Origin: Aminobacter sp. AP02
Lineage (GTDB): Bacteria > Pseudomonadota > Alphaproteobacteria > Rhizobiales > Rhizobiaceae
Length of the DNA: 64,000 nt
Direction of reading: 5' to 3'
NCBI RefSeq assembly: GCF_003148805.1
Contig: NZ_QGGX01000008.1
Location: 186,001 to 250,000, forward strand
Shown: positions 36,066 through 45,893 of the stretch, in pieces
Position numbering within the stretch: the stretch's first letter is position 1
Layout: the number at the start of each line of letters is the position of its first letter
Position numbers and translations under genes: made by a program
Notes under the pieces: generated by a model
Seen by the model: only the letters and a program-made list of their open reading frames with translations
Database searches by the model: none
Told to the model about the DNA's origin: nothing

Positions 36066-37094
36066 TTAGCGCGCGCCCCAAGTGTCGGTGAGACGGTAAC
36101 CTTCGGGCCAAGGATCCGACGGATCGAGCATGTGCTGATGCGTGCCGGTGATCCAGCCGCGACCGGAGATTTCCGGCAAGATGGCTGGGCGGCCACCGAC
36201 TTCAGTCGTCCCGAGGATGCGGCCCGAGAAAGTCGAGCCGATCAGCGACACTGCCGTAAAACGATCTTCCATGGTCATCTGCCCCCGTGCGTGCAGTACG
36301 GCCATGCGCGCCGACAATGCGGTGCCAGTGGGCGAGCGGTCGACCTTGCCGGGTTGGATGGCTACGGCTGCACCCGCGCGCAGGCCTTCGGCAGTACGCT
36401 CGACCGCACCTGCGAACAGGCAGAAGGAGAAATGCTTCCAGTCCGGATTGTCGGGATGGTGGAAGCCAAGGGCCGCATTGGCGGCGTTGGTGATCTTCAC
36501 GCCGAGCCTGGCGATGTCATGGGCTTCGTCAGCCTTGAGGCTGAAGCCCAAGGCGGCGGCATCCACTATGACGAAGCTGTCGCCGCCATAGGCGGTATCG
36601 ACCGTTAGAGTGCCCAACCCCTCGACCTCCAGCTTGGCATCCAGACGTTCAGCGAAACTCGGCAGGTTCTGCACGAAGATACGTTCAGCCTTGCCGTTCT
36701 TGCATTCGGCGCGCACACGAACGAGCCCGCCAGGCGCTTCGAGAGTAATCTCGGTCACCGGTTCCTTCATGGGCAGGATGCCGCTATCCAAAAGCACGGT
36801 CGACACGCAGATCGAATTCGAGCCCGACATGGGTGGTGTGTCTTCCGGCTCCATGATGATGAAGGCGGCGTCAGCTTCCGGGTGCTTCGGCGGCACCAGA
36901 AGATTGACATGGCGGAACACGCCGCCGCGCGGCTCGTTCAGCACGAAGTTGCGCAAGGTATTGTCGCGGGCGATCCAGCGGCTCTGTTCCCAGATCGTAT
37001 CGCCAGGCGGCGGCGTCACGCCACCGACGATGACGTCACCTACCTCGCCTTCGGCATGGGCCGAAATCACATGGATCGTCTTGGTGCTGCGCAT
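36066..37094 (-). CDS. Proline racemase-family dehydratase, probably trans-3-hydroxy-L-proline dehydratase
   Basis: A 342-residue member of the proline racemase superfamily. Where the racemase and epimerase have two catalytic cysteines, this protein has Ser90 (MSGSNSICV) and Thr256 (DRSPTGTAL). A thiol-less pair cannot act as a racemase; dehydration of trans-3-hydroxy-L-proline to pyrroline-2-carboxylate is the likely job. The Ser/Thr pair is unusual, the form I know for the dehydratase being Cys/Thr. An ideal AGGAGGT site precedes the ATG at 37094. It is the last gene of the minus-strand hydroxyproline operon. Confidence 0.8.
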   Translation of the reverse strand: MRSTKTIHVISAHAEGEVGDVIVGGVTPPPGDTIWEQSRWIARDNTLRNFVLNEPRGGVFRHVNLLVPPKHPEADAAFIIMEPEDTPPMSGSNSICVSTVLLDSGILPMKEPVTEITLEAPGGLVRVRAECKNGKAERIFVQNLPSFAERLDAKLEVEGLGTLTVDTAYGGDSFVIVDAAALGFSLKADEAHDIARLGVKITNAANAALGFHHPDNPDWKHFSFCLFAGAVERTAEGLRAGAAVAIQPGKVDRSPTGTALSARMAVLHARGQMTMEDRFTAVSLIGSTFSGRILGTTEVGGRPAILPEISGRGWITGTHQHMLDPSDPWPEGYRLTDTWGAR

Positions 37095-37156
37095 GTTACC
37101 TCCTCGGGGCAATTGCAGTACGGGTGCGAGCCGTCCGGAATTGCGCAAAATTCGTT

Positions 37157-38848
37157 CTAGGAAAGCCAATCCGGCAAGCGCTCGGATGCGTGGCCGGTCA
37201 ACGCAGCGGTCACACAATCGGCAAGGTTGCCAAAGCGCACCGCGCGACCGGACAGTCCGGGGCCGTAGTGGGCGTACTTACCGGAGTTCGTCATCACCGC
37301 GCGTGTCCGCGTCGGGAACACCGGTTCGGAAATCGAGCACCAGCACAGGTCGGGCAGCACCTGCACGCCGCTCGCTTCGAGCCGGGCCAAAGTGCCGTCG
37401 GCGCGAGCGTCGGAGATCACCTGGTTGCCGGCAGTCACGATGACCGACACGTCAGGCTTGCGAGCGCGTCCGCCAAGCGCGTCGGCCAAAACCCGGCATT
37501 CGTCGAGCGAAGCATGCGGGCTGCCGATGGCGACGAGGTCCACCTGTTCGGGCCCCGCGTTCAGCGCCTTCCACGCCGCGACCAGATCGGCGCGGGTGAC
37601 AACAACTCGATCCGCATCGTCGGCTGCGGCACCCTCGGCCTCGGATGTCACATCCTCGATGTGCAGCATCGGCGCCGCCGAAGTCGTGCCGAAGGCCGCG
37701 CAGAGCGCCTTGAGATCGTCACGCGACGGCTTGCCCCCAGCGAGCCCTCGCAGCAGCGGGATTCGGTCGGGCGCGGCCTTGCCGGCGAGATAGCCGACCA
37801 GCGGCCAGAACGCGTCGTCCACACCATCGGGCAGTTCCACATCGATCACACGGCGCGCCTTGCGATTGCTGTCGAGATAGACGCCCGACAGCGGCGCGCG
37901 GCCTGTCAACGCGATGCAGAGGTCGAGGAAATCGGGATGTTTCGCAGTCCGTGCGCCAAGCACGGTGTTGGCAAAGATGACGGCGTTGGATTCGGCCCAA
38001 GCGATTGACTCGCCCTTTCCCGGCGCACTGTCGAGCAGATAGGGCGAGCAGGTGAAGGTCGGCTTGCAGCCCATGCGCACATATGCATCGGCAAGGCGCG
38101 CGGCAGGATCGCCGAAATCGTGGGCCACGCCCTGCGCCTGCCAGTTGGCGCGGTCGACGGAGATGGCGTTCATCGTCGAGGGCACGCGGACGCGCGCGCC
38201 CATGTCGGCCATCTTTTCGGCAAAGGTCAGGTTAGCGGGGCTGGCATAGATGCAGCCGTCGATATGGGCCTGCGTGACGTCGATCAGCCCGCGGGCGCCC
38301 TGCTGGGCCGCCACGGCCAAGATGATGCGCATTGCCTGCTGCACGGCCACGCCGTCGCGGCCGTCGAGCATGGCGCGGTCGGCTTCGCTCAGTTCGAGCG
38401 CTGCCATGGCCGGCGGGCTGACTGGAAGCGTCAGGCCATCTGCCTCGATCGCCGTGTCGGTGATGCGCGCCGATCTGGCATGCGATAGCGCGTCAAAGGC
38501 TTCGGGCGCCAGGCGCAGCACCGGCAGCGGCTTGCCGAACAGCTCGGAAGCAATCAGCGCGCCGAGCGTCAGCACGTCCTCAGCCTCCGAGAACACCAGT
38601 GCCGCGGGCGCGCGTCCGGTCAGCACGAGATCGAGCAGCACGCCCGAGCCTGTGCAGGAACCGCGGCTCGACGGCATCATCAGGATGCTGCCGGTCAGGC
38701 ACGTCCCGTGTAGCGGGTGATGAACGTCGATGACGCTGCCGGTGGCGGGGTTGACCCCGCCCCAGAAGCTCAGCGCCTCCGGTGAGGCGATGACCGGCCC
38801 GCTGGCCGCACCACCGAGAATGCTGCGCGCCGGCACCAGTTCGCTCAT
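37157..38848 (-). CDS. Aconitase X (fused), probably cis-3-hydroxy-L-proline dehydratase
   Basis: A 563-residue protein joining both parts of aconitase X (AcnX). The N-terminal ~130 residues match the small DUF126 subunit ([25 protein letters not shown]), and the rest matches the large DUF521 catalytic subunit ([44 protein letters not shown]). Bacterial AcnX enzymes dehydrate cis-3-hydroxy-L-proline using an iron-sulfur cluster. Many species keep the subunits as separate genes. Its start overlaps the hypRE stop by four bases. Confidence 0.85.
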   Translation of the reverse strand: MSELVPARSILGGAASGPVIASPEALSFWGGVNPATGSVIDVHHPLHGTCLTGSILMMPSSRGSCTGSGVLLDLVLTGRAPAALVFSEAEDVLTLGALIASELFGKPLPVLRLAPEAFDALSHARSARITDTAIEADGLTLPVSPPAMAALELSEADRAMLDGRDGVAVQQAMRIILAVAAQQGARGLIDVTQAHIDGCIYASPANLTFAEKMADMGARVRVPSTMNAISVDRANWQAQGVAHDFGDPAARLADAYVRMGCKPTFTCSPYLLDSAPGKGESIAWAESNAVIFANTVLGARTAKHPDFLDLCIALTGRAPLSGVYLDSNRKARRVIDVELPDGVDDAFWPLVGYLAGKAAPDRIPLLRGLAGGKPSRDDLKALCAAFGTTSAAPMLHIEDVTSEAEGAAADDADRVVVTRADLVAAWKALNAGPEQVDLVAIGSPHASLDECRVLADALGGRARKPDVSVIVTAGNQVISDARADGTLARLEASGVQVLPDLCWCSISEPVFPTRTRAVMTNSGKYAHYGPGLSGRAVRFGNLADCVTAALTGHASERLPDWLS

Positions 38849-39846
38849 TTCACCACGAAGCCGTGCGCGAAGGGGTCGCGATCGTCGATGAAGATGGTGT
38901 TGATGCCGGTCTGGCGCGCCCAGCCGGCGATGGACGGGATGATGGCATCCCGATCAGCCACCTTCGTTGCAGCCTCGACCCGTCCCTTGAAGATCGAGCC
39001 GATGATCGATTCATGCCAGAACTCGTCGCCGACCTGCAACTTGCCCTTGGCGGCGAGCTGCGCCATGCGGGCCGACGTGCCGGTGCCGCAGGGCGAGCGG
39101 TCGATGGCCTTCTCGCCATAAAACACGGCGTTGCGGGCGTGCGCACCCTCGACCGTCGGCTTGCCGGTCCACTGGATGTGGCTGAGGCCTTGGATCGCGG
39201 GGTGCTCGGGATGAACAAATTCGTACTTGGCGTTGAGGGCCGCGCGCAGCTTCGGGCTCCAGCCCACCAGCTCGCCGGCGGTATGGTCGGCCATGTCGCG
39301 GAAATTCTTCTGCGGCTCGACGATGGCGTAGAAATTGCCGCCATAGGCGACGTCGACGACGATTTCGCCCAGCCCCTCGACCTCGGCGGTAAGGCCTTCC
39401 GCATAGAGGAAGCCCGGAACGTTGGTCAGGCGAACTTCCTCAACGAAACGGCCCTCCTGGCGATAGGTGATGTCGACCTTGCCGGCGGGCGCATCGATCG
39501 ACAGCTTGCCCGGCTCACGCGGGGTGATGAGACCGTTCTCGATGGCCATGGTTATGGTGCCGATGGTGCCATGACCGCACATCGGCAGGCAGCCCGACGT
39601 CTCGATGAACAGCACCGCGACGTCACAGTCGGGCCGCGTCGGCGGATAGAGGATCGAGCCCGACATCATGTCGTGGCCGCGGGGTTCGAACATCAGGCCG
39701 GTGCGGATCCAGTCGAATTCGCGCAGGAAGTGCGCTCGCTTTTCCAGCATGTTGGCGCCTTCGAGGCGCGGACCGCCACCAGAAACGAGGCGGACCGGAT
39801 TTCCGCAAGTATGTCCGTCTAAGCACGAGAAAGTATGGTTGGCCAT
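38845..39846 (-). CDS. hypRE: 4-hydroxyproline 2-epimerase
   Basis: A 333-residue proline racemase-family enzyme that converts trans-4-hydroxy-L-proline to cis-4-hydroxy-D-proline. Both catalytic cysteines are present, Cys90 (PMCGHGTIG) and Cys253 ([12 protein letters not shown]), in contrast to its paralogue at the end of the operon. The start at 39846 gives the usual N-terminus [20 protein letters not shown]. It lies between the D-hydroxyproline dehydrogenase and aconitase X genes. Confidence 0.92.
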   Translation of the reverse strand: MANHTFSCLDGHTCGNPVRLVSGGGPRLEGANMLEKRAHFLREFDWIRTGLMFEPRGHDMMSGSILYPPTRPDCDVAVLFIETSGCLPMCGHGTIGTITMAIENGLITPREPGKLSIDAPAGKVDITYRQEGRFVEEVRLTNVPGFLYAEGLTAEVEGLGEIVVDVAYGGNFYAIVEPQKNFRDMADHTAGELVGWSPKLRAALNAKYEFVHPEHPAIQGLSHIQWTGKPTVEGAHARNAVFYGEKAIDRSPCGTGTSARMAQLAAKGKLQVGDEFWHESIIGSIFKGRVEAATKVADRDAIIPSIAGWARQTGINTIFIDDRDPFAHGFVVK

Positions 39847-39860
39847 GGCCGAGACCCCTG

Positions 39861-41114
39861 TCAGAATCTTTGAGGCGAAAAGGAAGCGATATCGATGGCG
39901 GGCGTCTTGCCGGTCAAGAGATCGGCGACGATCCGGGCTGTGCCCGCCGATTGGGTCAGGCCGAGATGGCCGTGGCCGAATGCATAGACGACCCGCGACG
40001 TGGCTCGGGCTGGGCCGATGGCCGGCAGGCTGTCGGGCAATGACGGACGAAAGCCCATCCACTGCACGCCGCCGCCTGCCTTGAGGCCTGGCAGGAAAGC
40101 CTGGGCCTTCTTCAGCATGGCTTCGGAGCGGCGGAAGTTCGGCGCAAGCTTCAGTCCGCCGAGCTCAACCGCACCGCCGACGCGAATGCCGGTCGAAAGG
40201 CGTGTGACGACAAAGCCATGGCCGCCGAAGGTGACCTGCGTGCGCAGGTCGAAGGCATCCGACGGCAACGTCGTGTTGTAGCCCCGCTCGGTCTCGAGCG
40301 GGATGCTCTCGCCTAAAGTGCTGGCGATCCGGTGCGAGAAGGCGCCGGCCGACAGCACCACCTTGCCAACGCGGCGGCTTTTTCCGTCTGCCGTCACCAA
40401 CTCCACACCGCCCTCGACCGGACGCAGCGCGGTCACTTCGGCACGTTCGATCACGCCACCCGAATTGCGGAAATGCTCAGCCAGCGCCAGCGTGTAAAGC
40501 CTGGGATCGGAAATCGAAAACCACCCTGGCGTAAACGTGCCGTGGGTAAAGCGTGCGGCGAGGCCCGGCTGGATCTCGGTCATGTCGGCGGCGTTGAGGT
40601 GATGGAACTCGATGCCGTGCGCCTCGCGCGCCTTCCAGCCGGGCAGCGAGGCCTTGAGTTCGGCCTCGCCTTCATAGACCTGGAGATTGCCCTCCTTGCG
40701 CAGCATTGGCTGCGTGCCAGTCTGGCGCAGGAAGGGTTCGAGCTCCGCCTTCGAAAGGTCCATCATCGCCGTCTGCGCCGCCGTCGAATGCGCCACGCGC
40801 GTGGGCGAGCAGGCTCGCCAGAAGCGGAACATCCATGGCGCGATCTGCGCGGCATAAGCCGGTGGCACCGACAGCGGCCCGAGCGGGTCAAGGAGCCATT
40901 TCGGTGCCTTCTTCAAGATGCCCGGCGACGCCAGCGGCAGGATGTCGGTGAAGGCGAATGCGCCAGCATTGCCGGCAGAAGCGCCGGCGGCCGGCCCCTC
41001 ACGATCCAGCACCGAGACCTTGAGACCGCGTGCTTGGGCGGCAATCGCCGCCGAGAGGCCGACGACCCCTGCCCCGATGACGACGACGTCGGCCTGAGCC
41101 TGTTCTTCCATCAT
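39861..41114 (-). CDS. hypO: FAD-dependent D-hydroxyproline dehydrogenase (DadA-like)
   Basis: A 417-residue FAD oxidoreductase with an N-terminal Rossmann fold (VVVIGAGVVGLSAAIAAQARG) and a DadA-like body. In this context it would oxidise cis-4-hydroxy-D-proline to pyrroline-4-hydroxy-2-carboxylate, the substrate of the deaminase HypD. The family also contains general D-amino acid dehydrogenases, so the assignment rests on the operon. It begins four bases after the transporter ATPase stop. Confidence 0.88.
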   Translation of the reverse strand: MMEEQAQADVVVIGAGVVGLSAAIAAQARGLKVSVLDREGPAAGASAGNAGAFAFTDILPLASPGILKKAPKWLLDPLGPLSVPPAYAAQIAPWMFRFWRACSPTRVAHSTAAQTAMMDLSKAELEPFLRQTGTQPMLRKEGNLQVYEGEAELKASLPGWKAREAHGIEFHHLNAADMTEIQPGLAARFTHGTFTPGWFSISDPRLYTLALAEHFRNSGGVIERAEVTALRPVEGGVELVTADGKSRRVGKVVLSAGAFSHRIASTLGESIPLETERGYNTTLPSDAFDLRTQVTFGGHGFVVTRLSTGIRVGGAVELGGLKLAPNFRRSEAMLKKAQAFLPGLKAGGGVQWMGFRPSLPDSLPAIGPARATSRVVYAFGHGHLGLTQSAGTARIVADLLTGKTPAIDIASFSPQRF

Positions 41115-41118
41115 GCCC

Positions 41119-41841
41119 TCAATGCGTTGCGGCCAGGAACTTCTTGGTCTCGGCGTTTTGAGGCGCGTCGAACAGCTGTTCCGGCGGCGCGATCTCGGCC
41201 ATCACGCCCTGGTGGAAGAAGGCGACGCGGTCGGAAACCTCGCGCGCGAACTTCATCTCGTGAGTCACACATATCATCGTCATGCCTTCTGATGCGAGCA
41301 TGCGCAGCGTGTCCAGCACCTCGCCCACCAGCATCGGGTCGAGCGCCGAGGTCACCTCGTCGAACAGCATGTAGGTGGGCGACATGGCGAGCGCACGGGC
41401 AATCGCCATGCGCTGCTGCTGACCACCCGACATGCGGTTGGGATAGACCGCAAGCTTTTCGGCGAGGCCGACATGGGTCAGCTGCTTCACCGCGATCTCC
41501 TCCGCCTTCTCCTGTGAGAGACCCAGCACCTTGCGCGGCGCAAGCATGACATTCTCAAGTACTGTGAGGTGCGGAAAGGCATTCCACTGCTGGAACACGA
41601 TGCCCACCTTCTGGCGCAGCTTGTTGAGGTCGGTGCTCCTGGCGTGCACCTCGGTGCCGTCGATCTTGATGCGGCCGGAATCGATCGGCTCCAGCCCGTT
41701 GATGCAGGTCAGCAGCGTCGACTTGCCGGAACCGGATCCGCCGATGATGGTCACCACCTCGCCCTTGGCGACAGTGAGGTTGATGCCCTTGAGGACCTCC
41801 AGCGAACCGAAGGATTTGCGGACGTTTTCGATCTCAATCAT
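41119..41841 (-). CDS. Hydroxyproline ABC transporter, ATP-binding subunit
   Basis: A 240-residue amino-acid-type ABC ATPase. Walker A is GGSGSGKST near residue 37, the signature is MSGGQQQRMAIARAL, Walker B is YMLFDEVTSALDP and the switch histidine is in CVTHEMKFA. The start at 41841 overlaps the permease gene by eight bases. Together with the next three genes upstream this forms a complete importer, matching the HypMNPQ transporter of S. meliloti in position. Confidence 0.93.
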   Translation of the reverse strand: MIEIENVRKSFGSLEVLKGINLTVAKGEVVTIIGGSGSGKSTLLTCINGLEPIDSGRIKIDGTEVHARSTDLNKLRQKVGIVFQQWNAFPHLTVLENVMLAPRKVLGLSQEKAEEIAVKQLTHVGLAEKLAVYPNRMSGGQQQRMAIARALAMSPTYMLFDEVTSALDPMLVGEVLDTLRMLASEGMTMICVTHEMKFAREVSDRVAFFHQGVMAEIAPPEQLFDAPQNAETKKFLAATH

Positions 41842-42487
41842 TGGGGGACCACCGTTTTTCGAGATACCCGCCAAGTCGGGCGATGGGAAGGCTGATGATG
41901 AAGTAGATGGCGCCGCAGATGAGCAGGATGAAGAGCGGCTCCTGCAGGCGCGTGACCAGGATCTGCGAGGCGCGCAGCAACTCGATCAGCCCGAGCCAGA
42001 GCACTAGCGCGGAGTCCTTCATGACGCCGAGCGTCAGCCCGATCCACGACGGCAGTGAGACGCGGACCGCAAGCGGTGCCACGATGTAGCGCATGTCCTG
42101 GAACCAGCTCATGCCCAGCGAGCGGGCGGCTCGGCGCGTGTTGGTCGGCACGGAGTCGATGCCGCCGCGCACGATTTCGGTGCAGTAGGCGGCGGTATAG
42201 AGCGACAGCACCACGCAGGAGGTTGTGAACGGCGCCCAGCCCAGCTTCATGATGGCCTGGAGCGCGTTGCCCAGAACCAGTTGGATCAAGAGCGGCACGG
42301 AGCGGAAGACGTCGAGCACGAAGGTCAAAGGTGCGGCCCAGTAAGGTCCGACCTGGAAACGGATGACACCGAACAGGATGCCGAGAACGGTGCCGGCGGC
42401 GACGGACACGGCGGTGACGGCAAGCGTCATCCCCGCGCCCTGCGCAAGGAAGGCCAGGTCACTCCACGAGAGGGCAGTGTTGAACAT
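41834..42487 (-). CDS. Hydroxyproline ABC transporter permease 2
   Basis: A 217-residue HisMQ-type permease with about five membrane helices and an EAA loop (CTEIVRGGIDSVPTNTRRAARSLG). It is the second membrane subunit of the importer and starts 12 bases after the first permease. Confidence 0.92.
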   Translation of the reverse strand: MFNTALSWSDLAFLAQGAGMTLAVTAVSVAAGTVLGILFGVIRFQVGPYWAAPLTFVLDVFRSVPLLIQLVLGNALQAIMKLGWAPFTTSCVVLSLYTAAYCTEIVRGGIDSVPTNTRRAARSLGMSWFQDMRYIVAPLAVRVSLPSWIGLTLGVMKDSALVLWLGLIELLRASQILVTRLQEPLFILLICGAIYFIISLPIARLGGYLEKRWSPND

Positions 42488-42499
42488 CTCTCACCTCTC

Positions 42500-43165
42500 T
42501 CAGTAACGGAACATGCGCGCGGCAAAGACGCGGGCGGCCAGCGTCACTGCCTTGGCGATGACGTAGTAGATAACCGCGGCGATGGCGAAGAACTCGAAGG
42601 TGCGGAACGAACGTGCGTTCAGCTCCTGCGTGACGCCGGCGAGGTCGGTGTTCATGCCGACGGTGACGCCCAGCGAGGTCATCAGGATCGCCCAGACCAT
42701 CTGGTTGGTGGCCGGCAGGAAAGCGACGCGCAGCATCTGCGGCATCACGATCAGCCTGAAGGCCTGTAGCGAGGTCATGCCAAGCGAACGCCCGGCACGT
42801 GTCTGCGTCTCCGGGATCGCCTTCAGCGCACCACGGAAATTCTCGGCCAGGTAGCCTGCATTATTGAAGGCAATGCCGACCAGGAGCGCGACGAACGGGC
42901 TCAAGTGGATGCCGAAATTGCCGAGGCCGAAATGGGCCATGTAGATCTGGAACAGTGCCGGCGTGTTGCGCGCCACTTCGACCCAGGCGGTGGCGAAGCC
43001 GCCGAGTAGGCGGTTGCCGGAGAGCCGGAACAGAGTCAGCGCAATGGCGATCGCCATGCCGATGATCATCGACAGCAGCGCGATCTGGAGCGTGACCAGC
43101 GCGCCGTCGAGCATCTGCGGCAGCGCCTTGAGCGCCTGGTTCCAATGGAAGGTGTAGTTGAACAT
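42500..43165 (-). CDS. Hydroxyproline ABC transporter permease 1
   Basis: A 221-residue HisMQ-type permease with an EAA loop (LAENFRGALKAIPETQTRAGRSLG). It starts 71 bases after the binding-protein stop, within the same minus-strand operon. Confidence 0.92.
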   Translation of the reverse strand: MFNYTFHWNQALKALPQMLDGALVTLQIALLSMIIGMAIAIALTLFRLSGNRLLGGFATAWVEVARNTPALFQIYMAHFGLGNFGIHLSPFVALLVGIAFNNAGYLAENFRGALKAIPETQTRAGRSLGMTSLQAFRLIVMPQMLRVAFLPATNQMVWAILMTSLGVTVGMNTDLAGVTQELNARSFRTFEFFAIAAVIYYVIAKAVTLAARVFAARMFRY

Positions 43166-43236
43166 TGCCGTCTCACCTTTCGGAAAGGATCAACGGCGCG
43201 AGGTTTTTGCCTCGCGCCGCCATAGAAACGGTCGGA

Positions 43237-44043
43237 TCAGCGGTAAACGCCGTTCACCGCAAGCGACGGCACTTCGCCGCCAACCCACTTCTCGTAGAGC
43301 TCGTTGTAACGGCCGGTGCGGACCTGCTGGTTGATGAACAGGTTCAGGTAGTTGATGAGGCCGTATTCCTCGCGGTTGGTGAACAGTGCGACGTAGTCGA
43401 TGTCGAACGGCGCGTTGCCGACAACCGAGATGCCGGGGAACTTGCCGGTCTTCACGTTGGCCTGGGCAACCGTCGAGGTCGAAACGGTGGCGTCGAGCTG
43501 GCCCTGGCTCAGAGCCAGGAACACGTCGGCCTGGGTTTGGTAGGGACGGAACTCGCCCGCACCCCATTCCTTGACCTGCTTCTCCAGGGCGATGGCCTCG
43601 TAGGTGCCGGCGGTGGCGCCCACGACCTTGCCCTTCATGTCTTCAAACGACTTGATCCCGGTCTTGTCGTTGGAGGTGACGGCCATCTGGAAGGCGAAGT
43701 AGGGAACCGTCATGCCAACGGTCTTGGCGCGCTCGAGCGTGTCCGACGTCGAGGCGACGCCGACATCGACGCGACCCGACATCAGCGCGGGAATGCGCTC
43801 GGGGAACGGCGTCTCGACGATCTCGGCAGTGACGCCGAGCGCCTTGGCCAGGTCATTGCAGTAGTCGACGTCGAAGCCGATCGGGTTGTTGCTTGCATCG
43901 CGCGAACCCATCGGCGGGAAGTCGAGCACGACCGCGCAGCGCAGCGTGCCGGAAGCGATGATGTCATCCAGCTTGTCTGCGTGAGCCTGGCTGGTCAGTG
44001 CGGTGGCGGCCATGAGGCCGAAGGCGAGAACCGAGGTCTTCAT
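43237..44043 (-). CDS. Hydroxyproline ABC transporter, periplasmic binding protein
   Basis: A 268-residue family 3 binding protein with a Sec signal peptide (cleavage likely after SQAHA, residue ~22). The entry LRCAVVLDFPPMGSRDASNNPIGFDVDYCNDLAKAL is typical of polar amino acid binders. The ATG at 44043 has GGAGAG at good distance. It is the first gene of the eight-gene catabolic operon that runs down to 36066, and a putative GntR operator lies about 90 bases upstream. Confidence 0.9.
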   Translation of the reverse strand: MKTSVLAFGLMAATALTSQAHADKLDDIIASGTLRCAVVLDFPPMGSRDASNNPIGFDVDYCNDLAKALGVTAEIVETPFPERIPALMSGRVDVGVASTSDTLERAKTVGMTVPYFAFQMAVTSNDKTGIKSFEDMKGKVVGATAGTYEAIALEKQVKEWGAGEFRPYQTQADVFLALSQGQLDATVSTSTVAQANVKTGKFPGISVVGNAPFDIDYVALFTNREEYGLINYLNLFINQQVRTGRYNELYEKWVGGEVPSLAVNGVYR

Positions 44044-44131
44044 TATCACACTCTCTCCCTGAGTAGGTTCGTCGGTTGACGGCGGCGCACTATTTCGCGT
44101 CCGAGAGCGTAAATCAAATCAAAAATACAAG

Positions 44132-44141
44132 TCGTATACAA
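44132..44141. promoter_or_regulatory. Putative HypR operator before the transporter operon
   Basis: TCGTATACAA differs by one base from the palindrome TTGTATACAA, the usual form of FadR-type GntR operators, and lies in an AT-rich stretch upstream of the binding-protein gene. Similar sites lie in front of the other hydroxyproline genes. Confidence 0.5.
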
Positions 44142-44177
44142 AAAGTATCCGCCATGTCGGCTTACGACGGGGTCACC

Positions 44178-44206
44178 GCCGGACCTCACCCAAAGGAAGG
44201 TCCGGC
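44178..44206 (-). terminator. Hairpin after hypH
   Basis: A 9-base-pair stem GCCGGACCT/AGGTCCGGC with an 11-base loop begins about 20 bases past the hypH stop. No T-tract follows, so it is a weak or Rho-assisted terminator at best. It sits upstream of the transporter promoter. Confidence 0.4.
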
Positions 44207-44226
44207 GCTGGCAGCCAAATATGCAA

Positions 44227-45744
44227 TCAGCCCTGGAAGTCCTCGGGCAGCAGGCCCTCCGGCATGTTCTGGTAGGACACCGGACGCAGGAAGCGGCGGA
44301 TCGACATGGTGCCTACACTGGTCGCGCCGAAATTGGTCGAGGCCGGATACGGTCCACCGTGGACCATCGAATCGGCCACTTCTACGCCTGTCGGGAAGCC
44401 GTTGACCAGCACGCGGCCGGCCTTGCGCTCGAGTACCGGGCGAAGGCGACGGGCGGCCTCGAGGTCGCCTCCATCCATATGGATGGTTGCGGTCAGCTGG
44501 CCGTCGAAGCCACGGGCGATCTGTTCCATCTCGTCGAGCGAGCCGACCCGAACCACCATGCCCAGCGGCCCGAAGACCTCCTCGCCCAGCGCATGGTCGG
44601 AAACGAACTGCGCCCCCGTCGTCTCGAACAGGTTCGGCGTTGCGGTGCGGCCCGACGATTCGGTTTTGAGCAAAGGCTTCACCGTGTTGCGTGTGGCAAA
44701 GCGCGCCCTACCCTCATGATAGGCCTTGGCGATGCCGTCTGTAAGCATGGTCTGCGGGCCGACCTTGGAAAGCGCTTCGGTAGCTGCACCGATGAAGCGA
44801 TCGGCATCAGCGCCATCGATCACCACGGCAATGCCGGGGTTGGTGCAGAACTGTCCGGCGCCCATGGTCAGCGACCCTGCCCAGCCCTGCCCGAGTGCCT
44901 CGGCGTGCGTCTTGAGCGCTTCGGGCAGCATCATCATCGGGTTGACCGAGCCGAGCTCGCCGAAGAACGGGATCGGTTCCGGCCGCTGTGCGCACAGGTC
45001 AAACAGCGCGCGGCCGCCGGCCAGCGAGCCGGTGAAGCCCACGGCCTTGATCAGCGGATGCTGCACCAGCGCATGGCCGATTTCGCGGCTGCCTCCCTGG
45101 ATCAGCGAGAACACACCCGGATGCACGCCGGCCCTTGCAATCGCCGCAGCGATGGCCTGGGCCACGATCTCTGCCGTGCCCGGATGGGCCGAATGGCCCT
45201 TCACCACCACCGGGCAGCCAGCAGCCAAGGCGGCAGCGGTGTCGCCGCCGGCGGTCGAGAAGGCGAGCGGGAAGTTCGAGGCGCCGAACACCGCGACCGG
45301 CCCCACCGGGCGCTGGATCAGCCTGATCTCGGGGCGCGGCGCCGGCTGGCGATCGGGCAGAGCCGAATCGAAGCGGCGGTCGAGATAGTCGCCCTTCTCG
45401 ATGTGGTCGGCAAACAGGCGCAGCTGGCCGGTCGTGCGACCGCGCTCGCCCTGCAGGCGCGCTTCGGGCAGACCGGTTTCCTGGCTGCCGATCTCGGTGA
45501 TGTCGGCGGCGCGGGCTTCGATCTCGTCGGCGATGGCGCGCAGGAAGGCAGCGCGTTCACCCCGCATGGAGTAGCCGTAGCTCCAGAACGCATCCTCGGC
45601 CGCTTCGCAGGCACGGTTGACGAGATCCACCGTACCGGCGGCGAATTGATGCACCGGGCCGTGCGCCGGCGCGCTGTCGAAGGTGCCTGATCCGTCGAGC
45701 CATTCGCCCGCGACGAGGTGTTTTCCTTTAGGGGTGAAGGCCAT
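44227..45744 (-). CDS. hypH: Alpha-ketoglutarate semialdehyde dehydrogenase
   Basis: A 505-residue aldehyde dehydrogenase for the last step of hydroxyproline breakdown, making 2-oxoglutarate. The catalytic cysteine is in GQFCTNPG and the general-base glutamate in GELGSVNP. The N-terminal part (GKHLVAGEWLDGSGTF) and overall type match the 2,5-dioxovalerate dehydrogenases linked to hydroxyproline clusters. The start at 45744 has AAAGGAA upstream; the earlier ATG at 45783 does not fit the family. It is divergent from the Ldh-type reductase. Confidence 0.9.
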   Translation of the reverse strand: MAFTPKGKHLVAGEWLDGSGTFDSAPAHGPVHQFAAGTVDLVNRACEAAEDAFWSYGYSMRGERAAFLRAIADEIEARAADITEIGSQETGLPEARLQGERGRTTGQLRLFADHIEKGDYLDRRFDSALPDRQPAPRPEIRLIQRPVGPVAVFGASNFPLAFSTAGGDTAAALAAGCPVVVKGHSAHPGTAEIVAQAIAAAIARAGVHPGVFSLIQGGSREIGHALVQHPLIKAVGFTGSLAGGRALFDLCAQRPEPIPFFGELGSVNPMMMLPEALKTHAEALGQGWAGSLTMGAGQFCTNPGIAVVIDGADADRFIGAATEALSKVGPQTMLTDGIAKAYHEGRARFATRNTVKPLLKTESSGRTATPNLFETTGAQFVSDHALGEEVFGPLGMVVRVGSLDEMEQIARGFDGQLTATIHMDGGDLEAARRLRPVLERKAGRVLVNGFPTGVEVADSMVHGGPYPASTNFGATSVGTMSIRRFLRPVSYQNMPEGLLPEDFQG

Positions 45745-45808
45745 GGGACGTTCCTTTCTGGCTGACAGGCATGCCACCGGCAACGATCGGCACGCAGTCC
45801 ATTTGCAC

Positions 45809-45840
45809 TTGTCGAGTATTTGTATACTCTATGTATGCAA
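45809..45840. promoter_or_regulatory. Three phased half-palindromes between hypH and the reductase gene
   Basis: TTGTCGAGTA (45809), TTGTATACTC (45820) and ATGTATGCAA (45831) follow each other at exactly 11-base steps, one helical turn apart. Each is a degenerate form of the TTGT-ACAA palindrome seen at the hypD and hypR promoters. This suggests cooperative binding of the GntR regulator to control both divergent genes. Confidence 0.5.
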
Positions 45841-45893
45841 AAGTTCAACCGCAACACGGCCCATCGGGCCCAGCCTTGGATGCAAGAGACAAG

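Noticed and set aside
41321-41345. CGCCCACCA motif like the tRNA-Val 3' end
   Set aside because: It lies inside the transporter ATPase gene and is too short to be an attachment site.
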